Below are positions 28,553 to 37,765 of a stretch of DNA of 64,000 nt, piece by piece. Under the pieces are notes generated by a model. It worked only from the letters and a program-made list of their open reading frames with translations, was not told the DNA's origin and did not search any database. Where the stretch lies: the NCBI RefSeq assembly GCF_030811475.1, contig NZ_JAUSQV010000001.1, forward strand, positions 434,001-498,000, read 5' to 3'. The translations under genes and the position numbers were made by a program. Within the stretch, counting starts at the first letter, position 1, and each line of letters begins with the position of its first letter. Source of the stretch: Nakamurella flavida (lineage in GTDB: Bacteria > Actinomycetota > Actinomycetes > Mycobacteriales > Nakamurellaceae).

Positions 28553-28891
28553 TCAGCTCGTAATGGTGCCGGACGAGCCGCCGGCCGGCACGAACGACCA
28601 CACCTCGCTGGACACCCCGACGTGCGCGGGGGGCGCCTGGCCGGCGCGCTCGGCCGCCGAGCGGTGCCCGTGCGCGAAGGACGAGGACGACACCCACGCC
28701 TGGAAGGCCTCCTCGTCCCGCCAGCGCGTGACGACCAGCCAGGTGTGCCGGTCGTCCGTGGGCTGCAGGAGCTCGAACCCCTCGAAGCCGTCCTGCCCGT
28801 CGACGGCACCGGCCCGCGCCGCGAACCGGCGGGCCAGCTCGTCGCCGCTGTCGGCCTGGACGGTGATGGCGTTGATCTTGACGATGCTCAT
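28553..28891 (-). CDS. MhuD-like heme-degrading monooxygenase
   Basis: 112 residues, ABM fold. The start MSIVKINAITV carries Asn7, the middle has Trp66 in EEAFQAW, and His74/His76 follow in SFAHGHRSA. These match Asn7, Trp66 and His75 of mycobacterial MhuD, which opens heme to mycobilin and releases iron in the cytosol. The reading frame extends upstream, but the ATG at 28891 lies 7 nt after a CACCAT box, a leaderless start, and aligns with MhuD's N-terminus. No iron-uptake genes adjoin. Heme degradation is inferred from residue conservation. Confidence 0.88.
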   Translation of the reverse strand: MSIVKINAITVQADSGDELARRFAARAGAVDGQDGFEGFELLQPTDDRHTWLVVTRWRDEEAFQAWVSSSSFAHGHRSAAERAGQAPPAHVGVSSEVWSFVPAGGSSGTITS

Positions 28892-28953
28892 GCCGTCCAT
28901 GGTGCCCGGCGGCGGACAGCATCGGCTACCGGGGTCCACCACCCCGGAGAGGG

Positions 28954-29838
28954 TCAGGCGAAGACGATGGTGCGCCCCGCGTACAGCAGCACCCGGCGTT
29001 CGGCGTGCCAGGTGACGGCCCGGGCCAGGGCCATCGCCTCCAGATCACGGCCGCGGGCGGTGAGCTCGGCCGGGCCGTGCGCGTGGTCGACCCGGACGAA
29101 GTCCTGCTCGATGATCGGACCCTCGTCCAGCGCCGCCGTGACGTAGTGCGCGGTCGCCCCGATGACCTTGACCCCCCGCGCGTACGCCTGGGCGTAGGGC
29201 CGTGCGCCCTTGAAGCTGGGCAGCAGGCTGTGGTGGATGTTGATGATCCGGCCGGGGAAGTCACCGCACAACCGGTCGGAGAGCACCTGCATGTACCGGG
29301 CCAGCACGATGGTGTCCGCCTCGTACCGGGCCACCACGGCGCGCAGGTCGTCCTCGGCGGCCTGCTTGGTGTCCGCGGTGACCGGGATGTGGTGGAACGG
29401 CAGGCCGTGCCAGGTCACCAGGTCCTCGAAATCGCGATGGTTGGACACCACGGCGACGATCTCGGCGGGCAGCGCCCCCGAGCGGGAGCGGAACAGCAGG
29501 TCGTTCAGGCAGTGCCCCTGCTGGGACACCATGACGACCAGGCGGGCGGGCCGTGCGGTGTCGGCCAGCTGGTAGGTCATCGCGAACTCGGTCGCCACCG
29601 GGTCGAAGCGGGCGCGCAGGTCGTCCACCTCGATGGCGCCGACCTCGCTGCGCAGATGGACCCGCATGAAGAACTGTCCGGTGGAGGCGTCGCCGAACTG
29701 CTGGCTGTCGAGGATGGTGCAGCCCTGGTCGGCGAGGAACCCGGCCACCGTCCACACGATGCCGCGCCGGTCGGCGCAGGACAGGGTGAGCACGAAGGCC
29801 CGTCCGGGTTCCCGGGTGGGCGGGGACAGGGTGGTCAC
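28954..29838 (-). CDS. purU: Formyltetrahydrofolate deformylase
   Basis: 294 residues. An N-terminal ACT domain (about 14-90, LSCADRRGIVWTVAGFLADQGC) precedes a formyltransferase-type hydrolase domain. Catalytic residues are visible: Asn in NIHHSLLPSF with its adjacent His, and the Asp of DEGPIIEQD. It hydrolyses 10-formyl-THF to THF and formate, supplying formate and balancing one-carbon pools. GTG start at 29838. A 62-bp gap separates it from the MhuD-like gene, so the two may share a transcript. Confidence 0.95.
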   Translation of the reverse strand: MTTLSPPTREPGRAFVLTLSCADRRGIVWTVAGFLADQGCTILDSQQFGDASTGQFFMRVHLRSEVGAIEVDDLRARFDPVATEFAMTYQLADTARPARLVVMVSQQGHCLNDLLFRSRSGALPAEIVAVVSNHRDFEDLVTWHGLPFHHIPVTADTKQAAEDDLRAVVARYEADTIVLARYMQVLSDRLCGDFPGRIINIHHSLLPSFKGARPYAQAYARGVKVIGATAHYVTAALDEGPIIEQDFVRVDHAHGPAELTARGRDLEAMALARAVTWHAERRVLLYAGRTIVFA

Positions 29839-29990
29839 GTGACGGGTCCGTTCCGGTGCAGGAGGGGCCCCACCCGCCGGGCGGGGGGACGACCGCGCTG
29901 GTGCCGCGGCGTGTCGACGGTACCGGCTGGGTCGGTCCGCGCCGCTCGGCCCACGCGACCGGACCCGGCCGGGGCCCGGCCTCGGCGGGG

Positions 29991-31202
29991 TCAGCGGGCC
30001 GCGTGCAGAGCCGACCGGGGCGAGGTGGGATCCAGGGTCGCCCCGGGTTCCAGGACGGCGCCCGCGGCCACCCGTCGGCGGGCGCCGATCAGCACCGGCA
30101 CCGGCTCGTCGGCGGTGTTCGAGCCCACCCGGGCGTCCCGCCCGACGGATGCGTTCTCCGCCACCACCGACCGTTCCACCCGTGCCCCGGCCCGGATCAC
30201 CACGTCGTGCATGAGCACGCTGTCCTGGACGTGCGCGCCCGCCTCGACGCGCACGCCGGGCCCGAGGATCGAGTTCACCACCGAGCCGGCCACGTCCGCC
30301 CCGGGGGACAGCCAGGCCCGCTCGAGCTCCGCGCCCGACCGCACCCGGGCCGGGCTGCGGATCGGCATGGAGGTGAGCATCGGCCAGTCCTCGTCGTCCA
30401 GCCGTAGCGCCGGCCGGTCGCGGAGCAGATCCAGCTGTCCGTCCAGGTAGGACTCCGGGGTGCCGAGGTCGCGCCAGTACCCCTGGTGCCGCACGGCGCC
30501 GACCCGGCCCCCGTCCACCATCGACGGGATCAGCCGGTCGCCGTAGTCACCCAGCTCGCCGCCCGCGGCGGTCAGCGCCGAGAGGTGCTCGGCCAGTGCG
30601 GCCGGGGAGTACAGGAACACCTCGGTCCCCACCTCGCGGCCGGCCGGCTCGTCGGGCTTGTTGTCCACGGCGGTGACCCGGCCGCCGTCGCTCCGCACCA
30701 CCAGCGCCCGCGCCGCGTCGGCGGCCCGGGGGACCGTGGTGGTCACGATGGTGGCCTCGTTCCCGCTCTCCAGGTGTTCGGTGATCACCGGCCGGTGGTC
30801 GAGCCGGAACAGGTGGTCCGCGCTGCAGACGACGAGGACGTCCGGGTCCAGCGCCTCGATGACGGGCCAGTTCTGCAGCAGGGCGGAGGCGTTGCCCTGG
30901 GCGAAGCCGTCCTGGTCCTGGCCCTGGTAGGGCGGCAGGGTGCGGAAGCCGCCGCGGGTGCGGTCCAGGTCCCAGGGTCGGCCGCCGGCCAGGTGTTCGT
31001 CGAGCAGGTGCGGTTCGTACTGCTGCAGCACCCAGACGTGCCCCAGCCCGCTGTGCGCCGCGTTCGACAGGGCGATGTCGATGAGGCGGTAGTGCCCGCC
31101 GACCGGCAGCGAGGGCTTGGCCCGGCCGACCGTGAGCGGTCCCAGTCGGGACCCCTGTCCGCCGGCGAGCACGATGCACAGGACACGCGGGGAGGACGAC
31201 AT
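29991..31202 (-). CDS. GlgC-like glucose-1-phosphate nucleotidyltransferase
   Basis: 403 residues. An N-terminal nucleotidyltransferase domain has [26 protein letters not shown] and [10 protein letters not shown], as in ADP-glucose pyrophosphorylases. The C-terminal half is a left-handed beta-helix ([20 protein letters not shown] and repeats to about 370). It should make ADP-glucose (or a related nucleotide sugar) for glycogen or maltoside synthesis. The N-terminus is shorter and more diverged than housekeeping GlgC, so it may be a second paralog. ATG 31202 follows a CAGGAT box by about 7 nt; the longer frame is ignored. Divergent from pgi. Confidence 0.82.
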   Translation of the reverse strand: MSSSPRVLCIVLAGGQGSRLGPLTVGRAKPSLPVGGHYRLIDIALSNAAHSGLGHVWVLQQYEPHLLDEHLAGGRPWDLDRTRGGFRTLPPYQGQDQDGFAQGNASALLQNWPVIEALDPDVLVVCSADHLFRLDHRPVITEHLESGNEATIVTTTVPRAADAARALVVRSDGGRVTAVDNKPDEPAGREVGTEVFLYSPAALAEHLSALTAAGGELGDYGDRLIPSMVDGGRVGAVRHQGYWRDLGTPESYLDGQLDLLRDRPALRLDDEDWPMLTSMPIRSPARVRSGAELERAWLSPGADVAGSVVNSILGPGVRVEAGAHVQDSVLMHDVVIRAGARVERSVVAENASVGRDARVGSNTADEPVPVLIGARRRVAAGAVLEPGATLDPTSPRSALHAAR

Positions 31203-31422
31203 CCCGACCATCCTGCCGGGCGGCCCGCCCGGCCGCACCGGGGAGACCGGCCGGCGGCCCCGACCGAGCACGGCGGGGGGAGGACGGCGCCGACCCCGGG
31301 TGCAGCCGCCCACGCGGCGACGACGAGACTGGCGCACACCCGCCGGTCGACTCCGGTCATCCGACGGGCCCTGTACCCCACGTCCCGACACCCGATGGTG
31401 CCCTGACCTCCCGGAGGCCCCC

Positions 31423-33141
31423 ATGAGCCCGACCGCATCCGATCCCTCCACCGGGTCGACCCAGCAGTCACCGGCCTGGCAGGCGCTGCGCGATCACCTG
31501 CCCACCGTCGAGAACCTGCACCTGCGGCAGATCTTCGCCGACGACCCGGACCGGGGCAGTGAGCTCGCCGCCCACGCCGGTGACCTCTACGTCGACTACT
31601 CCAAGCACCGGGTCACCCGCGAGACCCTCGGTCTGCTGCGGGATCTCACCGCGGCGAGCGGTCTGCGGGAGCGGATCGACGCGATGTTCGCCGGGGAGCA
31701 CATCAACTCCACCGAGGACCGCGCGGTGCTGCACACCGCGCTGCGTCTGCCGCGTCACGCCGAGCTGACGGTCGACGGGCAGGACGTCGTCGCGGAGGTG
31801 CACGAGGTGCTCGACCGGATGGGCGAGTTCGCCGGACGGGTCCGCTCCGGGGAGTGGACCGGTGCCACCGGCAAGCCCATCGCGGCGGTGGTGAACATCG
31901 GCATCGGCGGGTCCGATCTGGGCCCGGTGATGGCCCACGAGGCGCTGAAGAGCTACGCGCAGCGGTCCCTGGATTGCCGTTTCGTCTCCAACATCGACCC
32001 CACGGACGTCTACGAGAAGACCCTCGATCTGGACCCCGAGACCACGCTGTTCATCGTGGCCTCTAAGACCTTCACCACCCTGGAGACGCTGACCAACGCC
32101 CGGCTGGCCCGCACCTGGCTGACCGACGGTCTCGCGTCCGCGGCGGGGCTGACCGCGGAGCAGGCGCAGGACGCCGTCGCGCAGCACTTCGTCGCGGTGT
32201 CCACCAACGAGAAGCTGGTCGGCGAGTTCGGCATCGACACCGCCAACATGTACGGGTTCTGGGACTGGGTGGGTGGGCGGTACTCGTTCGACTCCGCCGT
32301 CGGGCTGTCGCTCATGATCGCCATCGGCCAGGACCAGTTCGCCGAGATGCTGGCCGGCTTCCACGCGATGGACGAACACTTCCGCACGACGCCGTTCGAG
32401 CAGAACGTGCCCGTCCTGCTCGGCCTGTTGAACGTCTGGTACGTGGACTTCTTCGGCTCGCAGACCCACGCCGTCCTGCCGTACTCGCAGTACCTGCTGC
32501 GGTTCCCGGCCTACCTGCAGCAGCTGACCATGGAGAGCAACGGCAAGTCGGTGCGACTGGACGGCACCGCCGTGCAGTGCGACACCGGCGAGATCTTCTG
32601 GGGCGAGCCGGGTACCAACGGCCAGCACGCGTTCTACCAGTTGATCCACCAGGGGACCCGGCTGATCCCGGCCGACTTCATCGGCTTCGTGGAGCCCAAC
32701 CACGCCCTCTCCGACGCCGACGGTGGGCAGGTCGCCGGCGGGACCGACGTCCACGACCTGTTCATGTCGAACTACTTCGCGCAGAGCGCGGCGCTTGCCT
32801 TCGGCAAGACCGCCGAGGAGATCGCGGCGGAGGGCGTGGCCGCGGACGTGGTGCCGCACAAGGTGATGCCGGGCAACCGGCCGTCCACGTCGATCATGGC
32901 GCAGCGCCTCACCCCGTCGGTGCTGGGCCAGTTGGTCGCCCTCTACGAGCACATCACCTTCGTCCAGGGCGTGATCTGGGGCATCAACAGCTTCGACCAG
33001 TGGGGGGTCGAGCTGGGCAAGGCCATGGCCAAGGAGCTGGCCCCGATGCTGACCGGCGAGCAGAGCACGCAGGGCCAGGACGACTCGACGGTCACCCTGG
33101 TGCGCCGCTACCTGCAGGGCCGCGGGCGGGCCCAGGCCTGA
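31423..33141 (+). CDS. pgi: Glucose-6-phosphate isomerase
   Basis: 572 residues, within the usual 550-570 range. It converts glucose 6-phosphate to fructose 6-phosphate in glycolysis and gluconeogenesis. Signature segments [14 protein letters not shown], the active-site [11 protein letters not shown] (about 280), MESNGKSV, and [19 protein letters not shown] with its catalytic His are all intact. ATG at 31423 with GGAGG 6 nt upstream. Followed by a strong terminator and transcribed alone. Confidence 0.97.
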   Translation: MSPTASDPSTGSTQQSPAWQALRDHLPTVENLHLRQIFADDPDRGSELAAHAGDLYVDYSKHRVTRETLGLLRDLTAASGLRERIDAMFAGEHINSTEDRAVLHTALRLPRHAELTVDGQDVVAEVHEVLDRMGEFAGRVRSGEWTGATGKPIAAVVNIGIGGSDLGPVMAHEALKSYAQRSLDCRFVSNIDPTDVYEKTLDLDPETTLFIVASKTFTTLETLTNARLARTWLTDGLASAAGLTAEQAQDAVAQHFVAVSTNEKLVGEFGIDTANMYGFWDWVGGRYSFDSAVGLSLMIAIGQDQFAEMLAGFHAMDEHFRTTPFEQNVPVLLGLLNVWYVDFFGSQTHAVLPYSQYLLRFPAYLQQLTMESNGKSVRLDGTAVQCDTGEIFWGEPGTNGQHAFYQLIHQGTRLIPADFIGFVEPNHALSDADGGQVAGGTDVHDLFMSNYFAQSAALAFGKTAEEIAAEGVAADVVPHKVMPGNRPSTSIMAQRLTPSVLGQLVALYEHITFVQGVIWGINSFDQWGVELGKAMAKELAPMLTGEQSTQGQDDSTVTLVRRYLQGRGRAQA

Positions 33142-33157
33142 TCCGTGCACGGCGCGT

Positions 33158-33199
33158 CCGGTCGGTCGCCCGGTCTCCAGGACCGGGCGCACCGACCGG
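33158..33199 (+). terminator. pgi terminator hairpin
   Basis: CCGGTCGGT (33158-33166) and GCCCGGTC (33168-33175) pair with GACCGGGC (33181-33188) and ACCGACCGG (33191-33199), making a 17-bp stem with a small internal bulge, 16 nt after the pgi stop. Confidence 0.8.
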
Positions 33200-33248
33200 T
33201 TCGATCTGGTGTCACTCTTCGTCACGTGACGGCGGTCACCAGGGGTGA

Positions 33249-34463
<1,215 letters not shown>

Positions 34464-34480
34464 TCCACCCTGCGACACCT

Positions 34481-34520
34481 GACGGGCGTCCCACCTCCTC
34501 GCGGAGATGGGGCGCCCGTC
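34481..34520 (+). terminator. Terminator after the Rpf gene
   Basis: GACGGGCGTCCCA (34481-34493) pairs with TGGGGCGCCCGTC (34508-34520) with one G-T wobble; 18 nt after the stop. Confidence 0.75.
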
Positions 34521-34630
34521 CTCGTACCGGGACCCTCGGGCCCAGCTGCGGACCCGCCGCGACACCCGCCCGGCGGCCGACGGCCTCGGACTGTCGGGAG
34601 GGGATGTCCGCATCGCCGTCCGGCACTCGG

Positions 34631-35569
34631 TCAGCGGGGGACCGGCACCACCGTGTAGCCGGCGGTGAGCGGCGACTCCACCCCGAAGCGCGCGTTGACG
34701 GCCCACAGCGACCCACCGGACCGGGTGACCGTGGTCGGCACGTCGAACTGCGGGCTGGTGATGGTCCGCACGAGCTCACCGCGGTCGCCCGTGCGGGACA
34801 GCCGGAACTCCGCGATGCGGTTCAGCCGGTTCTGCACGACGTACAGGGTGCGGCCCTGCCGCAACAGGCCGTCCCCGTTGAGCACGTCGACCCCGCCCAG
34901 GTCGACCGGGGTGGTCACCCCGGTCCGGGGATCGAGCCGGAACAGCAGCCCGGCGTTGGACTGCACGACGAGCAGACCCTTCCCGTCCGGCGTGGTCTCG
35001 ATGCCGTTCAGGTTGGTCGCACCGGGCACCACCTGCACGGCGCCGGTCAGCGGCAGGGCGGAGAACGAGTCCGGCAGGCTACGGCCGGTCAGCGCGACGA
35101 CGTAGACCACCGGGAACCGTGAGTCGGTGAAGTAGGCGGCCCGCTCGGTGACCACCACGTCGTTGATGAACGCCGCGCCGCTGCCGTCGAAGGTGTACCG
35201 GGCGAGTTCCGCGCCGGTCCGGGTGTCGTAGACCGTGCCCAGTCCGGTGGACCCGCCGGCGACCCACAGGCGCTGACGGGAGTCGACCTCGGTCCCGGCC
35301 GCGAATCCGCCGGTGGTGCCCGGTACGAGGACGGCACCCTCACCCGTACGCAGGCTGCCCCGGTAGATGGCTCCGTCGGTCCGCGAGCCGACGAAGAAGG
35401 TGGAACCGGTACTGGAGATGCCCTCGGGCTGGAAACCGGCGGGCAGGTCGATGGAGGTCGGCCGGCCCGGACCGCCGCCGGGATGGGCGGTCGCGACAGG
35501 GGCCGACACCACCCCCACGGTGAGGGCGAGCAGGACGGGGGTGAGGACTCGGACCCATCGCACACGCAT
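34631..35569 (-). CDS. Secreted SMP-30/NHL-like beta-propeller protein
   Basis: 312 residues from the ATG at 35569, which follows a GGAG site and opens a good signal peptide (MRVRWVRVLTPVLLALTVG, cleavage after about residue 29, ATAHP). The mature part is made of repeated blade-like units (FQPEGISSTGSTFFVGSRTDG, LNGIETTPDGKGLLVVQSN, VDVLNGDGLLRQGRTLYVVQN) typical of SMP-30/gluconolactonase-like six-bladed propellers. No catalytic metal ligands are obvious, so enzymatic activity is uncertain; binding or lactonase activity are options. Divergent from the HTH gene across an operator array. Confidence 0.85.
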   Translation of the reverse strand: MRVRWVRVLTPVLLALTVGVVSAPVATAHPGGGPGRPTSIDLPAGFQPEGISSTGSTFFVGSRTDGAIYRGSLRTGEGAVLVPGTTGGFAAGTEVDSRQRLWVAGGSTGLGTVYDTRTGAELARYTFDGSGAAFINDVVVTERAAYFTDSRFPVVYVVALTGRSLPDSFSALPLTGAVQVVPGATNLNGIETTPDGKGLLVVQSNAGLLFRLDPRTGVTTPVDLGGVDVLNGDGLLRQGRTLYVVQNRLNRIAEFRLSRTGDRGELVRTITSPQFDVPTTVTRSGGSLWAVNARFGVESPLTAGYTVVPVPR

Positions 35570-35651
35570 GCGGCTCCACGTCGAGGGATGTCGTCCCTCC
35601 TGCATACGCGATACCCGACCGCGCCGTTCAGTGGGCCCGAACGGGCTCCGA

Positions 35652-35713
35652 CGCGCGACGACAAGAAAAGTTGTCCACGACAATCAGGATTGTCGTTGAC
35701 AACACAGGTTGTC
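35652..35713. promoter_or_regulatory. Operator array: TTGTC-N3-GACAA sites every 19 bp
   Basis: Two perfect inverted repeats, TTGTCCACGACAA (35671-35683) and TTGTCGTTGACAA (35690-35702), start exactly 19 bp apart. A right half-site GACAA (35660-35664) and a left half-site TTGTC (35709-35713) fall on the same 19-bp phase, so four registers are occupied. The array lies between the beta-propeller gene and the small HTH gene, over the latter's promoter. Autorepression by the HTH protein is the natural reading; it may also control the divergent gene. Confidence 0.75.
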
Positions 35714-35725
35714 GGCGGGCATGCT
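35696..35725 (+). promoter_or_regulatory. Leaderless promoter of the small HTH gene
   Basis: A consensus -35 TTGACA (35696-35701) is embedded in the second operator; the -10-like CATGCT (35720-35725) is 18 bp downstream, and the ATG follows after 6 nt with no ribosome site. A protein bound to the operator would cover the -35. Confidence 0.65.
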
Positions 35726-35731
35726 TCCTGC

Positions 35732-36124
35732 ATGGAGCTGGCCGAGATGTACGACTACATCGAGTCCCTGCTGGCGGAGGCGGTCACCATGCCGCATCCC
35801 CCGGAGGACGAGATGGAGGCGGAGCTCCGCCGCATCAAGCTGCTCTCCCGGGCCCGGCTGGTCCTCGACATCATGGAAGCCCAGTCGGTGCACGCGCTCC
35901 GCACCACCCTGCCCCAGGCCAGCTACGACACCATCGGGCACGCCCAGGGCATCAGCAAGCAGGCCAGCCGGATCCGGCACACCAAGCTGGAGCAGGTGCT
36001 CAAGGTGCACCAGATGGACGGCCGTCGCCACAGCCTGGCCAAGGCGGTGGTCAGCACCAAGCACCGCCGGGCGGCCAAACCCGTCCGCCGCGCCCGTCGC
36101 ACGCCGGCGTCCCCGCCGGACTGA
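35732..36124 (+). CDS. Small putative DNA-binding protein, probable autoregulator
   Basis: 130 residues. An acidic helical N-terminal part (about 1-60) precedes a segment PQASYDTIGHAQGISKQASRIRH (split at about 61-83) that reads as a helix-turn-helix, with GISKQ as the turn and the following basic helix as the recognition helix. The C-terminus (about 97-128) is strongly basic. I do not recognise a named family; it resembles short sigma-factor-like or plasmid-type regulators. Start ATG 35732 fits the leaderless promoter. The 19-bp operator array directly upstream supports a repressor role. Confidence 0.75.
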   Translation: MELAEMYDYIESLLAEAVTMPHPPEDEMEAELRRIKLLSRARLVLDIMEAQSVHALRTTLPQASYDTIGHAQGISKQASRIRHTKLEQVLKVHQMDGRRHSLAKAVVSTKHRRAAKPVRRARRTPASPPD

Positions 36125-36323
36125 TCGATCGGCCGCCGGCCGACCGTTGGGGGTCGTGACTGCCGAAAATCCCTGTGGGACATCGACTCCGCCACCTCAC
36201 AGCAGCATCCTGCACCCCGCCGGTGCCGCGGCCCGATCTGTGCGGCACCTGCTCGCCCGTCCCGCACCGTCCACGCAGTCCCGTCGGGCCTGCGTCCCTG
36301 GAACGACCCGAAAGGAACCCCTC

Positions 36324-36617
36324 ATGTCCGATCCCAAGCTCGTCGAGGAGCACACCTCCGCCTTCTTCGGCACCGCCGTGGTCTTCCTCGGTGCGGTCGC
36401 CGTCTGGAACGCGGTCAACGTGCTGCTGCTCGACATCACCGTGCAGCAGCGCTACACCCTGGCCATGGGGTTCCTGTGCTCCATGTTCGCCGTGGTCGTC
36501 GTCTCCAAGGTGGTGCGTGACCGGGAGGAGTCCCGCAAGCTGGTCAACGGGATCCAGCGCGCCCGCTACGAGGAGATCCTCACGAGCACCCCGGCCCCGG
36601 GTCTCGGCAAGTTCTGA
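36324..36617 (+). CDS. YiaA/YiaB-family two-helix inner membrane protein
   Basis: 97 residues with two membrane helices (about 13-35 and 44-63) joined by a short QQRYTLAMG loop, and a charged C-terminal tail. Size and spacing match the YiaAB two-helix domain of unknown function. ATG with AAAGGA 7 nt upstream. About 200 bp separates it from the HTH gene, so it likely has its own promoter; a perfect hairpin follows. Confidence 0.85.
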   Translation: MSDPKLVEEHTSAFFGTAVVFLGAVAVWNAVNVLLLDITVQQRYTLAMGFLCSMFAVVVVSKVVRDREESRKLVNGIQRARYEEILTSTPAPGLGKF

Positions 36618-36660
36618 GCCGGCCGCGCCGATCGCCCGGTCGCACCCGGCTCCACCACGA

Positions 36661-36696
36661 CAGCGGTCCCGTTCCCGACCGGGAACGGGACCGCTG
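36661..36696. terminator. Perfect bidirectional terminator
   Basis: 16-bp perfect stem CAGCGGTCCCGTTCCC / GGGAACGGGACCGCTG with a 4-nt loop, placed between the converging YiaA-like gene and the GH130 gene. Confidence 0.85.
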
Positions 36697-36718
36697 TGCG
36701 TGCCGGGCAGGTGCCGGG

Positions 36719-37672
36719 TCAGTGGCCTTCGCGCAGGTGCGTGAGCACCTCGGTGAGCGTGGAGGTCGCCAGCCCGATGCAGGTGTCGGCAGCCCCGTAG
36801 TAGAGGCGGATCTCGTCGGTGGGTTCGTCCCAGACCAGGCCGCAGGGGAAGACGACCCCGGGCACGTCGCCGACCAGTTCGTACTGCTCGCGCGGGCTCA
36901 TCACCCACTCCTCGCAGCGGGCGATGACCTTGCTCGGGTCGTCCAGGTCGAGCAGGGCCAGACCGGCCCGGTACAACGCCCCGGCCACGGTCTGCCGCAC
37001 CCCGTGGTAGACCAGCAGCCAGCCGTCGGGGGTCTCCAGCGGCGGCGGCCCGATGCCGATGCGGGCCGAGTCCCAGGACCCGCCGGTGCGGGCGCTCATC
37101 ACCGGTTCCGGCTCGCCCCACTGCTGCAGATCCGGTGACCGGCTGAGCCAGATGTCGGCCCGTCCGCCGGACACGGTCATCGGCCGGTGGAACAGGATGA
37201 ACTGCCCACCCACCCGGCGCGACAGCAGCGCCGCGTTCTTGTCCTCGGGGGGCCGGATGACGCCCAGGCGCTCGACGGTGCGGAAGTCGCGGGTGGTGGC
37301 CAGCGACACGGCCGGCCCGCCGGGGCCGAACGAGGTGTAGGTGATCGTCCAGAGGTCGAGTTCGTCGATCCGGGTGATCCGGGCGTCCTCCAGACCCCAG
37401 GACTCGCCGGGCACATCCGGTTGCGGAGCGAGCAGTGGGGTCTCGTCCACGACCCAGTTGGAGACGCCGTCCTTCGACCGGGCGACCGTCAGGTGGCTGA
37501 TCCCACGGCGGTCCTCGACGCGGCACAGCAGGACGGTCTCGTCCCCGACGGTGGTGGCCCCGGCGTTCATGACCGCGTTGATGCGGTACGGCCAGCGGTT
37601 GGGGGCCAACAGCGGGTTGCCCACCGCCCGCCGGAAGAGGTCGTCACTCAGTGCGCTCACAGGGCGGTTCAT
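36719..37672 (-). CDS. GH130-family glycoside phosphorylase/hydrolase
   Basis: 317 residues, five-bladed beta-propeller of the GH130 type (acting on beta-mannosides). Visible signatures include NPLLAPNRWPYRINAVMNAG, the acidic WGLEDARIT motif (about 92-100) carrying the catalytic Asp, and WLLVYHGV and YYGAAD near the C-terminus. Phosphorylase or hydrolase cannot be told apart from sequence, so the substrate (mannosyl-glucose, mannobiose, mannosyl-GlcNAc) is open. The ATG at 37672 follows TACCTT by 7 nt, a leaderless start. It lies 93 bp after the GT4 fusion gene in the same direction. Confidence 0.9.
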   Translation of the reverse strand: MNRPVSALSDDLFRRAVGNPLLAPNRWPYRINAVMNAGATTVGDETVLLCRVEDRRGISHLTVARSKDGVSNWVVDETPLLAPQPDVPGESWGLEDARITRIDELDLWTITYTSFGPGGPAVSLATTRDFRTVERLGVIRPPEDKNAALLSRRVGGQFILFHRPMTVSGGRADIWLSRSPDLQQWGEPEPVMSARTGGSWDSARIGIGPPPLETPDGWLLVYHGVRQTVAGALYRAGLALLDLDDPSKVIARCEEWVMSPREQYELVGDVPGVVFPCGLVWDEPTDEIRLYYGAADTCIGLATSTLTEVLTHLREGH

Positions 37673-37765
37673 ATCACTCAAGGTAGCCGCTCCACCGCTG
37701 TGCGATGGACCCGCCCCTCCGGTTGGCGATCTTGTCGGTCGCGAGGCGGCGGGGCGATCGGGTGG

